Shown here: in pieces, positions 23,401 through 33,773 of the stretch
Layout of the letters: the number at the start of each line of letters is the position of its first letter
Numbering within the stretch: the first letter of the stretch is position 1
NCBI GenBank assembly: GCA_907163345.1
Contig: CAJQUN010000033.1
Coordinates: 1,877,788-1,941,787, forward strand
DNA from: Haberlea rhodopensis
Taxonomy: Eukaryota; Streptophyta; Magnoliopsida; Lamiales; Gesneriaceae
Length of the DNA: 64,000 nt
Direction of reading: 5' to 3'
The notes under the pieces: model-generated
Databases searched by the model: none
Told to the model about the DNA's origin: nothing
The model's input: the letters and a program-made list of their open reading frames with translations, nothing else
Translations under genes and position numbers: made by a program

Positions 23401-24513
23401 GTTATTGCACAAAGCAGGAACATGCCTAACATCTTTCAAAGTCACAGAATAACCAGATTCAAATTTCAGACAGACATCACCAATACCAGAAACTTTACAC
23501 AATTTCTCATTGGCCATAGAAACAGAAGCATGCTCAATTTCTCTGTAGCTAGAAAACAAATTTTTAAGTGGTGTCATGTGATAAGTGCAACCTGAATCTA
23601 CAAGCCATTCATTTTCACACACAGGTAATGAAAGCACAGAGTTCACAGAATCACATAATTCAGTCACCATAAAAATATCCCCCATGTTTTCCCGAGAGGT
23701 AGAAGCAATGTTCGCTTGTTCACCAGTCTGATTTCCAATTTTATTCTGGTTCTTCTTTTTAGGGCAATCTTTTATGAAATGGTTAGGATCCCCACAATTG
23801 TAGCATTTTCTCTTACTAGACCTAGATTTCGATCTAGCCTTACTCTTTCCTCTTTTATCACCCTTTTGATATTGGTTATTGTTATTATGCCTATGTTGTG
23901 ATCTACCACGAACGTGCATAACTTCACCAGAGGAATGCCTATTACCTTTGTTAACTTTTAAATCTAATTCCTTGCTTTTCAAGCCGTTCATTACAGTATC
24001 CAATGTAATAGAATCTCTACCGTACTTAATGGCGGATTTTACATCACTATAATTTTCAGGAATAGCATTTAGAAGGACAATAGGTGAATAGTCGTCTATG
24101 TTCTTATCTCCTGTCAACTTAATATCTTGAATTAACTTAGTAAACACATCTAAGTTCTCATCTACATCTTTGTTCAAGTCTAGCTTGAATCTGAAAAATT
24201 TTTCCAACAAGAAAAGTTTACTAGGCAAAGATTTCTCAGTAAACATCTCTTCTAATTTTTCCCAAAGTTCTTTAGCAGATGAAAGTTTACCACACTTCCT
24301 GAGCACAGAGTCAGACAAGTTCAAGATAATAGAAGAATAAGCATATTCGTCATCTTCAAGTTTCTTAACAGTAGTAATATTCTCAGCCCAGTTACCATCA
24401 ATAGCTTTAAATACCTTTTGTTGTATTAAAATTCCTTTCATCTTTTGTTGCCATATAGAAAAATCAGATTTTCCATTAAACGGTTCAAGGTTATATCCAG
24501 AAATTGAAGCCAT
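20464..24513 (-). CDS. Copia gag-pol polyprotein, copy 2, 1349 aa, intact
   Basis: The translated product is identical residue for residue to copy 1. All motifs are therefore present: CCHC knuckle, DSG protease, D-D-35-E integrase, YVDD reverse transcriptase, RNase H. The start is placed at 24513 (MASISGYN) although the frame opens at 24540. Absence of even silent change between the copies points to a very recent duplication, gene conversion, or assembly duplication. A single promoter in LTR3 or LTR2 could drive either copy. Confidence 0.95.
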   Translation of the reverse strand: MASISGYNLEPFNGKSDFSIWQQKMKGILIQQKVFKAIDGNWAENITTVKKLEDDEYAYSSIILNLSDSVLRKCGKLSSAKELWEKLEEMFTEKSLPSKLFLLEKFFRFKLDLNKDVDENLDVFTKLIQDIKLTGDKNIDDYSPIVLLNAIPENYSDVKSAIKYGRDSITLDTVMNGLKSKELDLKVNKGNRHSSGEVMHVRGRSQHRHNNNNQYQKGDKRGKSKARSKSRSSKRKCYNCGDPNHFIKDCPKKKNQNKIGNQTGEQANIASTSRENMGDIFMVTELCDSVNSVLSLPVCENEWLVDSGCTYHMTPLKNLFSSYREIEHASVSMANEKLCKVSGIGDVCLKFESGYSVTLKDVRHVPALCNNLMSCAALESDGYEGKWGNGCMKIMRGSLVAFKAENRRNLYVCKTVCDKICVNSVSDDLTDLWHKRLGHMSAKGLEILHKDGCFGKDKLSCMTFCDSCVLGKQQRVKFPISPSPNVTKCSDILEYLHADVWGPSPVPTQGGNRYFLSIIDDYSRKVWIFLMKNKSDVFDKFKNWKILIENQTGKKIKRLRTDNRMEFCNILLDDLCCESGILRHKTVPYTPQQNGVAERMNRTLLERVRSMLASSGLSKKFWGEAVVTASYLINRSPSVPLNGKCPESVFSGKQLDFSNLKVFGCSAFVHRKGDKLEPRSVKCVFLGYPEGVKGYRLWLRCEPGFKTIISRDVIFNESEMPCLLPSLPEPDCVSESTPSKVESLPIVTPVIENDVLPNMNHENLPVNEPDLHENVDEHVHNELVADEHEDLHDYMLTRDRVRRNVKQPARFNDFHLTSHVFNMFESIDNCEPKTYNEALKSKNAVHWLSAMKDEMHSLVVNHTWTLVPKPVNCSLVDCKWLFKVKNEVDSVRYKARLVAKGFTQREGIDYTEIFAPVVKFTTVRILLSLVAHFDWELKQMDVKTAFLHGDLDEKIFMKQPDGFVDSKNPNHVCLLNKFLYGLKQSPRQWNKKFDECMLTLKFKRSSFDHCLYFKDKMPVPVFLLIYVDDMLIASPCLKSIEHIKNCLSDKFDMKFLGDASRILGMDIVRDRKVSTLWLKQTSYVEKILKKFSMFDAKPVNVPLAAHFVLSKDQSPKTDADFDVMKNVPYSNAIGSIMYLMVSTRPDIAYAVSCLSRYMSNPGVVHWNAVKWLLRYLKNSMHYGLCFSKYADGVKLNGYVDSNYANDKDNRKSTTSYVFTLCGSCISWKSQLQHIVALSTTESEYVAVTEALKEAVWLKGLISELNLLEGKVEVFSDSQSGIQLCKNPVFHDRTKHIDVRFHYIRDVVAKGLVNLEKIPSEYNPADMGTKCLPVSKLQSCLKILNFDTGD

Positions 24514-25158
24514 CGCACATAAGCAAGTAGGCACACACAATTTCTATAACCACACAGCAGAAGCAAGGACCACAAAGGCACACAAAACACAATGAAAGAA
24601 TTAAACAAGCTATGGGAAAGAAAAAACGCTATCACCCACAAGATCACAATACACTCAATGGTGTACGAGCATGGGGCTTCAGATAGGATTTTTTCTTACG
24701 GGTAAAGGAACACAATTACACCTAGAAACACGATAGTAAAATGATTAAGGGTTGAAAAATCACTTACAACCCAGAGACAAAGCTCTGGGGTGACGAAAAA
24801 ACACGCTGCCCGAAGCACCGAAGCGCCTGCCCGAATCTGCCCGAGATTCCAGAAGCTGCCCGAGCACTCCTGCCCGCTGCCCGAAGCCAAACAGCTGCTG
24901 CCCGAGGTCTGCTGCTGCTGCCCGGGGCCCTGCCAAGCTCTGCCCGAAACCACCGAGCAATCCAGTCGTTGCCCGAGGTCTGCCCGAAGCCTACAGCTCC
25001 TGCCCGACGTCCTCTGCCGCTGCCCGAAGTCCTCTGCACACTGCCCGAAGACTTCTGCCGCTGCCCGACGTCTGCCCGAACACTGCCCGAGTACAAAAGA
25101 GCACTGCCCGAGACCAAAACAGCGCTGCCCGAGGTCACCCGAACACTCCACCAGGCAC
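24514..25158 (-). other. Copia 5' leader with CTGCCCGA octamer array, copy 2
   Basis: Same leader as copy 1 apart from one A fewer in the homopolymer near 24619. Octamer array at about 24803-25147. Confidence 0.75.
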
Positions 25159-25175
25159 GGAACGCTCTGATACCA
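25159..25175 (-). other. Primer-binding site, copy 2
   Basis: TGGTATCAGAGCGTTCC on the minus strand, one base from LTR3. Confidence 0.9.
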
Positions 25176-25176
25176 C

Positions 25177-25850
25177 TGTAATGTTTACGTCCCGCTTTCA
25201 ATCTCGATCTACAAACTGCAATCAAGAAACAAAACCAAATCAAAGTATACAATTCCAATATATATAAAATAAACTGAAATGCAAACAAGATTAAGGATTA
25301 GGGCTCAGGTCGAGCTGGGTATCCAATCCACGTCGTCACCGGGGAACCAAGGTATCGTATCCAACAGATGGAGACACACACTGCCCACGACCGCTGCCCG
25401 AAACACACGGCCGAGCACTACTGCCCGAGAGCTGCCCAAAGCACACAGCCAAGCACAGCCACTGCCCAAGCACCAAAGCACCAAGCTTTCTCACGGCCAG
25501 CGACGGAAACCACCTTACGGCCGGAGCACAAAGCCACCGCCGGAACAGAACACGAAGGGGAAAGGGGTAGGCGAAAATTCACAGAGAATATTCTGGTTTC
25601 AGGTTCTACAACTCATCATAAACCATACCATACATAAAGGCAAGAAGGAGATGAAGAGATGGGTCCAATTTCCGAAGGGTCGAACCAGCTGAAGAGGCGG
25701 CAGGAATATTCTGGAGAGTAGGGCACCGAGGAGTGATGGCTGCAAGGGAGAAGGAAGGGGGCTTGAAGATGGGGCTCGGTTTTGGGGTGCAAAATAGAAG
25801 GGCCAAAGCCCATGAAGGAAGTGGTGTGGTAATGGGCCAAATACCCAACA
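25177..25850 (-). repeat. LTR3, outer 5' LTR of the copia array
   Basis: 674 bp; differs from LTR1 and LTR2 by one base (G at 25722). Followed by target duplication ATAGA at 25851-25855. Confidence 0.93.
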
Positions 25851-25855
25851 ATAGA

Positions 25856-25935
25856 TATATGAGTTAGTCAACTCATTGCCAATTGATTTTGAGTTAGAAC
25901 CTTATGTATTCTTAACACCCTCCATATAAAATTTT
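25856..25935 (+). repeat. TRIM-like relic, right part
   Basis: Continuation of the relic at 13755-13901. Read on the minus strand, GTTAAGAATACATAAGGTTC and CAATTGGCAATGAGTTGA match the terminal repeat at 33473-33530. Removing the copia array restores one continuous element. Confidence 0.5.
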
Positions 25936-26681
25936 ACATATGAAGGATTGGTATGCCTCAGGAAACTTCTACTAAAAATAACCCCAAAAAAATACAGGTG
26001 AAACTTAGTCGTACTTGGATGTCATTTTAAAAAAAATTGTTAAAGTTTTGTGTGGGACATTCGATTGACGATCATAATTCTTAGGGTTGTCCAGCTTACA
26101 AACTGAAAAAGTTTATCAGTAATTATAATCTCCAAATGCTATTAATTAAAGCATTCGTTTCGTAGTTCTGTAAAATAAATTTTTCTGTTGTATATCTCTC
26201 TATCTCGATTTTTTAATATTAAAGATAATTATCCAGCGGTGCCTATATTTTCTTTTCGATTTTTGAAAGGATTTTCATATTAAATCAGTATTTTCTTGTT
26301 TTCGCGTTTTGAATATCTTGTTTTCTTGATTTATGGCGTGTGGTTCAGAACATAGCGTGTATGGTGGTTTAGTGTGCAAATTTAGTTTTTGTTGAAAGTA
26401 CAGAATCATTAAAGGCCATTAATAAGGGCGTAAATGACCCGCAATTTTTAATCTATGAATGAAATATTTTTTTTAAAATTAACGAGGAGTTTTTATTATT
26501 ATTTGGAAGCATTTATTAATTTATTTGGGTCATATTTTATTATATATAATGTCAGATTGCACAATAAAAGATACTGCAAATGCAGATTACTAGGATTAGT
26601 TATTTCAAGATGTCGCACGTTTTCTCCGATTGCTGCCTACTAAATTGTTTGGCAGATTCAATAAAAATAATACACACACAC

Positions 26682-26683
<2 letters not shown>
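25936..26683. other. Spacer, no gene recognised
   Basis: AT-rich DNA; only short frames without recognisable domains. Confidence 0.5.

Positions 26684-26745
<62 letters not shown>
26684..26745. repeat. (AT)n microsatellite
   Basis: 31 uninterrupted AT units. Confidence 0.97.
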
Positions 26746-26747
<2 letters not shown>

Positions 26748-27365
26748 TCTGTTAATTGTGCTTAAAGCATAGTATTCTATTTATGAGTGGCGGAGCCCTG
26801 AGGAGGATATCAACTGGGGAAACGTCCAATTCGATTTTATGGTTTGATATTTGGCTGGGATAGTGTTTGTTGACCTTGTTTAGTTGTTGACCTTTTTCAG
26901 GCGGCTGAAGCTCTTCTAGGTAATATCTTCGAACGAAAGCTAAGCCTGAAACCACGAACAGAACGTGAGAAGGGGGTCGGAAGGGTATTCCGGTGTGCCT
27001 CCTCTGACGCTCAAGTCAAAAACTTGATAAAATGAGAGATAATTGAGATATACTGCTAAGAATGAATATAGAGTGTCTACTTTCATCCCTTCAACAAACC
27101 TGGTATTTATAGAAGATGGAAGGAGAACAACACGTAACCGACTGTTAGGAACCTAGGAGACATTCTCTGAGTCTGAGAGAGGGACCAGAGTCCTAGATCC
27201 GCGGACCAGAGTACTAAAGTCGGGGACCATTGCAGCAGAGTCGTGGACAGAGAGAGATGTCACTATCTCCGTACGATATGCACACAATTTTTTAAGATCC
27301 GATTTGTACTTGAAGATATGGATAGTACACTTTATCTAATTTGTGAGGCCGTGCTATGAAGTTTA
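26746..27365. repeat. Fragment of LTR-type repeat, unclassified
   Basis: Contains GTATTCCGGTGTGCCTCCTC and TCTGACGCTCAAGTC (26987-27017), wording I recognise from repetitive LTR-element leaders in plant genomes, and a TATA-like GGTATTTATAGAAG (27101-27114). No coding sequence. Boundaries and family unknown. Confidence 0.35.
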
Positions 27366-28844
27366 TGTTGGGATATGCCATAAGACAATTCATTAGATGA
27401 TTGTGTATGACGTACAATGTATTAGGATTTTATTAATGGCAAATCATTATTATATCTTATTCGAATATCTGTGCAATATGAATTGATATATAAGTTAATG
27501 TCCTTAGAATAATATTGTATTGTTCTTAAAGATTGTCCCTAGTCACGTCTTATCATGAATCAGGATAATGATAATGCATTGAGACTAGTATGTTTTGATT
27601 GATTAATTGTTCATGGATATGAGATATCAAATCAACACATGGGTACATGTTAGAGAACAATGTACTGGACAGACCCACCATGAGAATGCTACATGGATAG
27701 TTATATGAGTGTCATAAGCAATTCTCATAGTGATAATAATGTATGTAATCCTTACGACTTGAGATCATCAGAGATCCCAACATAAGGAGTTATGTATCTT
27801 GATATTGTCAAATGTTACCTGTAACAGGGTAAACTATAAAGGCAAATATCATATACACTACGAATTATGTAGATGGATGTTGATTGATCAAGATAGGATT
27901 TGTCCCTCCTATATAACAGGAGAAGTGTTTGGGCCCTTGATCAAGTAAGACTAAAAAGCATGGCTATGCTCGAATGAGTTGATATGTGATATCGAGCTTA
28001 TTCGTTTATTCTAGTTCTACTTGGGGATCAAGAAATAAAAGATTGAATATATGAGTATGACTATTCCATGACTCATGTTCAATCTAAACACATGGACAAA
28101 GGGATTAAGTTACATAGTTAATATTATCACTAGTTCTTAGGTTATGACGAGTCAATGACATTCTTATAATTTGGGTAGCCTTGATGTGTTGCTAGATACC
28201 GCTCATTGCTTGTGACATAAAATGAGATTTTATGTCACTGCCAACATTGCAAGATCCTATCGGGTCGTACAAAAGATTAAATCGATAAGGGGAATTAAAT
28301 TCATTGGATGAATTAATTAATTAAGAAGAGTCTTAATTATATGATTATAAGGATTTAATTAAATCATGGGTTTGGGCCCATGAAGCTTTAAGAAAGTCTT
28401 GAACCTTTAATTAAATCTAACATATATATGATATCAAGGTTAATTAAGAATTAATTCTACACATCATAAAACCTAATAGCCTCCAAAAGGTAGAGCTCTT
28501 GGCCGCCACTTAAACCTCCATCACCGCCGACGCCGTCGTGTGGGGTTTAGGTTTTTGATTGGCCGTCGTAGATCGGTTTGAACCGTGAGTTCAGTTTTGG
28601 TTTAAGAACGAGTCTAGCAACTTGTTCTTGAACGTCCCTTGTTCGATTTGATCGTGTGGATACCGTAGAGGCAAGATCTTGGAGGTGTTGCTCGTGACTC
28701 GTGATTTGGCATCGTTTCTGCATCAAACACGCTACAAGGGTGAGACTCTTTTAATCATTCTGATATGAATACTCTGTATAGGTCCATGGTTAGGAATCCA
28801 TTTTTTTATTTTCCGCTGCGCACTTGTGTGTTGGATTCCTTTCA
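27366..28844 (+). repeat. Copia-type LTR (5' LTR, about 1.48 kb)
   Basis: Begins TGTTGGGATATG, ends CCTTTCA, and is followed after one base by a primer site. The 3' end carries TTTTCCGCTGCGC (28808-28822 region), a common copia LTR ending. No second LTR or gag-pol of this element is in the window, so the copy is truncated. Confidence 0.65.
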
Positions 28845-28845
28845 G

Positions 28846-28860
28846 TGGTATCAGAGCCGT
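28846..28860 (+). other. Primer-binding site of the truncated copia element
   Basis: TGGTATCAGAGCCGT, matching plant initiator tRNA-Met. Confidence 0.85.
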
Positions 28861-29814
28861 GTACAAAGCTCATATCGGAATTATGTGGTTAATCGTTTAA
28901 TCATATTTAGAATTATATTGCATGCTTTAAAACTGTATAATTCATATATGATATGGAATAAATCGAGTTTGTGAAAATCATCGTATAATTGTATTTGATA
29001 TAATTGGCGAATTATTGTATATGATACAAAAAGGCGAAAAAATCGGACCCTTGTCACATGATGGTTGTTTGACTTCCCCCTGAGGAGGGATTGTCGTGTT
29101 TTGAGACCATGGTAGTTCTTGCTGGTTAATTCGATAGCCTCCCTGTCTTAGGATTGTTAAATCCCAGGATAGACAAGGGGTGGCCAGGACTCGGATTTGT
29201 TTGGTGTCGTGGTTGACACGCGTGGCGGGGATGCAACGCGTGACCTCTGTGGAACTTGCGACTTTGTGGAGTCTTGATGGTGTGTCGGGACCAAGATATG
29301 ATTTCTTGGAACACACCGGTGTAAACGTCCTTGGTGATGTGTTTTGTGTGGATCAGTGACCGTGGGTAACCCGGTCCGAATTGCAATTGGTGCAACTACT
29401 CCTTTGGAGGAGATGGACTGGGGAGCAGAAACTGAATTTTTCTGTGGGTATACTGTTTATACTAGTGGTTCCCATCATAACGATGCGTGTCAAGCATCGT
29501 GGGCAAGTGGTGAATATCATGGAATGATATCTATGTCAGAACCAAGGGAGACTTGGTTGATTTGAAATTGTGGTGGAATGACTTCTGGGACGATTCACAT
29601 CGAGGTATGTTGTTATCTTATGGGTTTGTGTGGATTTTGACGTTTGCTCTATTTTAGAACTTGGTGCGAGATTGGTGTTCTCGCAGTTGTTAATTCGATT
29701 CTAATGTGATCCAGAATCGGGCTCGTGGTTTTATTTTGGTTGGTGTAGCCTTGGTGTTACGTGGAGTACACCGGTGCAAATTTTGAGGACGAAATTTTAT
29801 TAGTGCGGGATAAT
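28861..29814 (+). other. Leader of truncated copia joined to 3' tail of a Ty3/gypsy element
   Basis: The first 150 bases read as copia leader. No gag follows. The far end reads AATTTTGAGGACGAAATTTT (29777-29797 region), the well-known tail of Ty3/gypsy pol before the 3' LTR. Somewhere between about 29000 and 29700 the two elements are joined; I cannot place the junction and see no intact domain between. Confidence 0.4.
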
Positions 29815-30582
29815 TGTGTTGTCCTGGGATTATTGGTATTAATCCCGGAGGATTATTAATCTTTAATAGATTTTCTTTTATTGTGGCAATTAAGAATTAA
29901 TTGTAGTTATATAATTCTTGCGGTGATAATTACTTATCTTGGTAAAAATGCGTAGTCACGTGGTATGGGTGACCTGGGGTGCATTTCGGGGTGCATGTTA
30001 TACATGTTGGGTGTTTGGGTGTTATAATGATTTAAATATGTTGGTTTGTAATTTTGGTAAAGCATGATTTTAATGGTGATTTTGATGCATTGTAGTAAAA
30101 TGCTTTTAAAATATCATGTTGGGGTATTTTATACATCATGCTTATATTATGATACACATTTAACCCCAAAGATGGTCAGGGCCACTTGCATACCACTTTA
30201 TATCCCATCACCCCCCTCTCTATCAGTTTTTGTCCCCAAAACCCCATCCTTTCACCTAAGAACCCACCATTTTCGTTCCTCATCATGGAAGGGAGGAGAA
30301 AGCTTTGGAAAAGAGCCATTTTCATGATTTCTTGCTAGAATCTTGGAGCTCAAAGGGTAAGCTACCAACCTAGCAAAGTTTTTTTGTATATTGGTTGGTT
30401 TTGGTGTTGTATCTTGGGGTTCAAGGGGTAGATCTTGGTCCAACATGTTGTTTATGTTTGGGGGATGTATTTTAAGGTTGTTTTGTGGTTTAGTGTTGTG
30501 TTGGATGGTTGATCTTGGTGGTGTGTGAGTTAAGGTGTTGTTGAAAGCTCATTCTTGGAGGTTTCTCGGGCATACAGGGCTG

Positions 30583-30735
30583 CTCGATCGATCCGAAAAT
30601 ATTTTCGATCGATCGAGCATGGTAGAATGTGTTTTGTGGCGTTGGAACAGTTCACCGATCGATCGGTATTTTGACCGATCGATCGGAAGACGGTTCTCGA
30701 TCGATCGAGATGAAATGTCGATCGATCGAGATGGC
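30583..30735. repeat. Palindromic CGATCGATCG array
   Basis: Six blocks of CGATCGATC(G/C) within 153 bp. The first two, with CGAAAATATTTTCG between, form a near-perfect 35-bp palindrome at 30583-30617 (one unpaired base). Two CCGATCGATCGG and two (C/G)TCGATCGATCGAG blocks follow. Confidence 0.9.
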
Positions 30736-31090
30736 CAGTGTGATGGTGCCCCTTTTTGTGGTTTCTTGGCTCTTTTTGGGTGTCTTGCATGCTTCGCCCC
30801 GGGTTATTTTAAAAGGTTAATTGTCATGGATAGACAATATTTTTGGGGTATTATACATGCTTAGCCGGGAACTTTTATAATTTGGTAATCGTCATAGATA
30901 GACGATATGTTTGGGAGTTTTGAACGTGCTTGGGCACGTGGTTTCATGCTTATGCTTGATTGTGGGTTGTTTATGTGTTTTAGCACATGTTTCACGGAGC
31001 ATGGAACTCAAGCCAGGCTTGACATGGACTACGGAATTCTAAGGTACGTATGACGTACGAGCATGGCCTATTGTAGTGTTGCAACTGTAA

Positions 31091-31368
31091 AATGCATGGT
31101 ATATGGTAATTGTAATAAATGGGCATTGAAATGCATGGTTTGTGGTATTTACAATAAATGGGCACTGAAATGCATGGTTTGTGGTATTTACAATAAATGG
31201 GCATTGAAATGCATGGTTTGTGGTATTTACAATAAATGAGTGTTGAAATGCACGGTATATGGTATTGGAATAGATGGATATTGAAGTGCACGGTTTATGG
31301 TACTTGCAATAATTGGATAGTGAAATGCATGGTATATGTAACTGTAATAAATAGACATACATTGGAAA
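31091..31368. repeat. 39-bp minisatellite, about 7 units
   Basis: Units begin AATGCATGGTTTGTGGTATT and end ATGGGCATTGA; three central units are almost identical and the outer ones diverge. Confidence 0.9.
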
Positions 31369-32313
31369 TAATATGGTACCGCTTTCGAGCGAGCAATGAT
31401 TTGGGATGCGATCGCCGTTGAGCGACCATCGGTTATGACGCCGCTATTGTTGAGCATGCGCGAGGTTAGTATGTCGCTATTGTGGAGCGAGCAATGAAAT
31501 ATGAACATGGAATTATTGGTTAGATATATGTGATATCTATGGTCTTTTACATTATGTTTTTACCATATTGATCATGGAACTGGCATAATAGGACGGCATT
31601 AGTTAATCTATGTGGCGATTAACTGTCTTTGGGAATTCGATGAGTTTGGTTATTTTGAGAACATGGACAATACAGGGGATCCCGGATGAGGGTGTTACCA
31701 TCCAGGGAGTATCATTTAAATTATAGCATTTACATTATGTATTTGAATTGCAATGCTATGCTTATTGGATTGGTGGTATTGGTATGCTCACCCCGTGTGG
31801 GGGCTGTCTCTGTTGGGGCAGGTGTTACAAGTGGAACAGCAGCTTTGGAGTTGAGCTCGGGCTGTTGATTTGAGGTACTTCCAGGATCGAGGTACCAGAG
31901 CTGGTTGAATAAGTAAATAGATCCAGTGTTGAGATCGAGCTGTGCTTGGGAGGTGCTTCCAGGATTGAAGTACCAGTAACGGTATCCGGTAGAGTGTTTT
32001 ATACATCAGATACACGCTTATCCATTGAGTACTCTTATGTGAGTACATTTTACGTGTATATGGAATGTATCAATGGGCTACGACTTTTCTCTATTCATTA
32101 TGGTTGCATGCAATTAATTATGGAATTGCTAAATGAACTAAGAAGATGTTAGTGTATTATGTGGGTGCATGTTATATGAATAATCTTGGTTGGGAAATCT
32201 GAATATTATGTGAATTGAATGCAAGAAATTTTCTGGGTAGCATACGGTGTTGCACTTGCACATGGTTTTCCCCATGATGGTAATTACGGGTTAAGGGCAC
32301 GGGGGTCCTTACA

Positions 32314-32750
32314 GATGAGATGTATTGACACCTGGTAGCTTGTCATGTCTTGCTGCTTGGTAGCTTGGGATGTTTGGAAGCCTCGCATGCTTGACTAGTG
32401 AGGTTGCTTGGGAGGTCCAGTGACTTAGCTCCGAAAAGCCAACAAGACTGACTGAACAAGCTATGAGCTTGATCTACCTACGAACTGGTGAGCTCGCCCT
32501 ACCTGGACGAGCTACGGAGCTCGCACAATCTGGGCGAGCTGGTGAGCTCGCCCTACCTGAGAGAGCTGGAGGGCGAGCTGCCCAGCTCGCATAACCTCTC
32601 GTGAGCTCGCCCTACATGGGCGAGTTGGAGGTCGAGTTGTCCAGCTCGCCCTATGTGGGCGAGATGCTGAGCTCGCCTTGCATGAGCGAGCTGCCCAGCT
32701 AGCTCTATGTGGGTGAGCTGTCGAGCTTTGCCGATCCCAATTAGCTAGCG
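32314..32750. repeat. GAGCTCGCCC / GGGCGAGCTC inverted array
   Basis: From about 32455 to 32740 the sequence alternates GAGCTCGCCCTA, GGGCGAGCT and CCCAGCTCG, at least twelve copies in both orientations. It can form many small hairpins. The context is repeat DNA of unknown family, possibly another LTR. Confidence 0.75.
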
Positions 32751-33472
32751 TCTTGAGCCGATTAATGTACTATGTTTAACGGGTTTGATCCATCCGTGTA
32801 TCATAGTATATAAACAATATTAAGCTGTTTTAATTTAATATTTGTATATTGGATAAAAATTCTCCTTACTAACAACTTATTTCTATTCCAAGTTTCTGTC
32901 GATGGGATTTGATGTTTTGACTTTTCCCCCATTTACTAAATCAAACTAAAAAAAATAAACCAATGGAATGTGACAATGGAAGTTGAAACTAGCTTGCCTA
33001 AAAGTCATATTACAATTAATGAAATCAAAGAAAATTAATAATTGTACTGATCAATTTATTAATTTAATTACTACTGATAGGAAGTTGTGGTAAAGAATTA
33101 AGTGAGAAGGACCAATTCTATAATTGGTAGAAATAATATTTGGTAGCCATGACTTCGACATTTAGGGTCCTTTACGCCATTCCTGCATTTCAACTTTGAA
33201 AAATTAGGACATCTCTCTTTTTATACATCTCTCTTTTTATATCTATTTCTTTATCGTTCATTAATTGATTGAGGACCCACATTTACTTTATTTTCCAGCG
33301 GTCCCTACATAGAAAAAGGCTACCAACTTGTAAAAATTGTTTGAAAAATTCGAAATTTAATTTATAAAATAATCAATTGAATGAGTAGCTCTCAAAAAAT
33401 TCTATATTACTATAAATTTAGCAACTTAACATTTTACTCATTATTTAATAACAATTGTATCCTTAAAAAATG
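32751..33472. other. Spacer, no gene recognised
   Basis: AT-rich; a direct repeat of ATCTCTCTTTTTATA near 33211-33240. Nothing else. Confidence 0.45.
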
Positions 33473-33773
33473 TTAAGAATACACAGGGTTCCAACTCAAT
33501 ATCAATTGGTAATGAGTGTAGTAGCATATATATATTTGATACTCTCAATGTTGGACAATTCTCAACACGACCCATCGCGTGTCACATTATATAAATCAAA
33601 CATGTGGACTGATAACGCGGGTGACGGTGAGCATGTGAGTGTATGAAAGCCTGCTCTGATACAATGTTAATAATACATTGGGTCTCAACTCAAAACTAAT
33701 TGGTAATGAGTGGAGTATCCCATATATTTACAAAAAGCTATCATAGCTTGTAAACTCCCAATATATTACAATT
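33473..33773 (-). mobile_element. TRIM-like miniature LTR element
   Basis: Two direct repeats, each starting TGTTAA(G/T)AATACA and including CAATTGGTAATGAGTG or its close variant, at about 33473-33570 and 33667-33773. Immediately before the second repeat is GCCTGCTCTGATACAA (33652-33667 region), on the minus strand TTGTATCAGAGCAGGC, a near-match to the tRNA-Met primer site. Internal length under 100 bp and no coding potential fit a TRIM. Same family as the relic split by the copia array. Confidence 0.6.

Larger units (their letters stand above)
13902..25850 (-). mobile_element. Tandem Tork/Tnt1-like copia array: LTR-internal-LTR-internal-LTR
   Basis: Three 674-bp LTRs (13902-14575, 19540-20213, 25177-25850) enclose two internal regions of 4964 and 4963 bp. 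The whole 11,949-bp unit is flanked once by ATAGA (13897-13901 and 25851-25855). No target duplication separates the two internal regions, so this is one insertion locus, not two independent insertions. LTR1 and LTR2 look identical; LTR3 differs at one base (G at 25722 where the others have A, e.g. 14447). The internal copies differ by one A in a homopolymer (about 18980 versus 24619). Both have intact primer site, polypurine tract and full-length polyprotein gene. Formation by unequal recombination between LTRs of sister copies, or by multimeric integration, is an inference. An assembly duplication must also be considered. Confidence 0.93.
29815..32313 (+). repeat. Ty3/gypsy-type 3' LTR, about 2.5 kb (candidate)
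   Basis: Starts TGTGTTGTCC just after the gypsy pol tail and probably ends GGTCCTTACA at 32313. It holds a GATCGATC palindrome array (30583-30735) and a 39-bp minisatellite (31091-31368). The start is supported by context; the end is chosen from the TG..CA rule only, and no paired LTR or target duplication is visible. Confidence 0.42.

Noticed and set aside
30530..31508. Frames of 60-109 residues in the gypsy-type LTR
   Set aside because: They translate the GATCGATC array and the 39-bp minisatellite (repeating INCKYHKPCIS-type strings).
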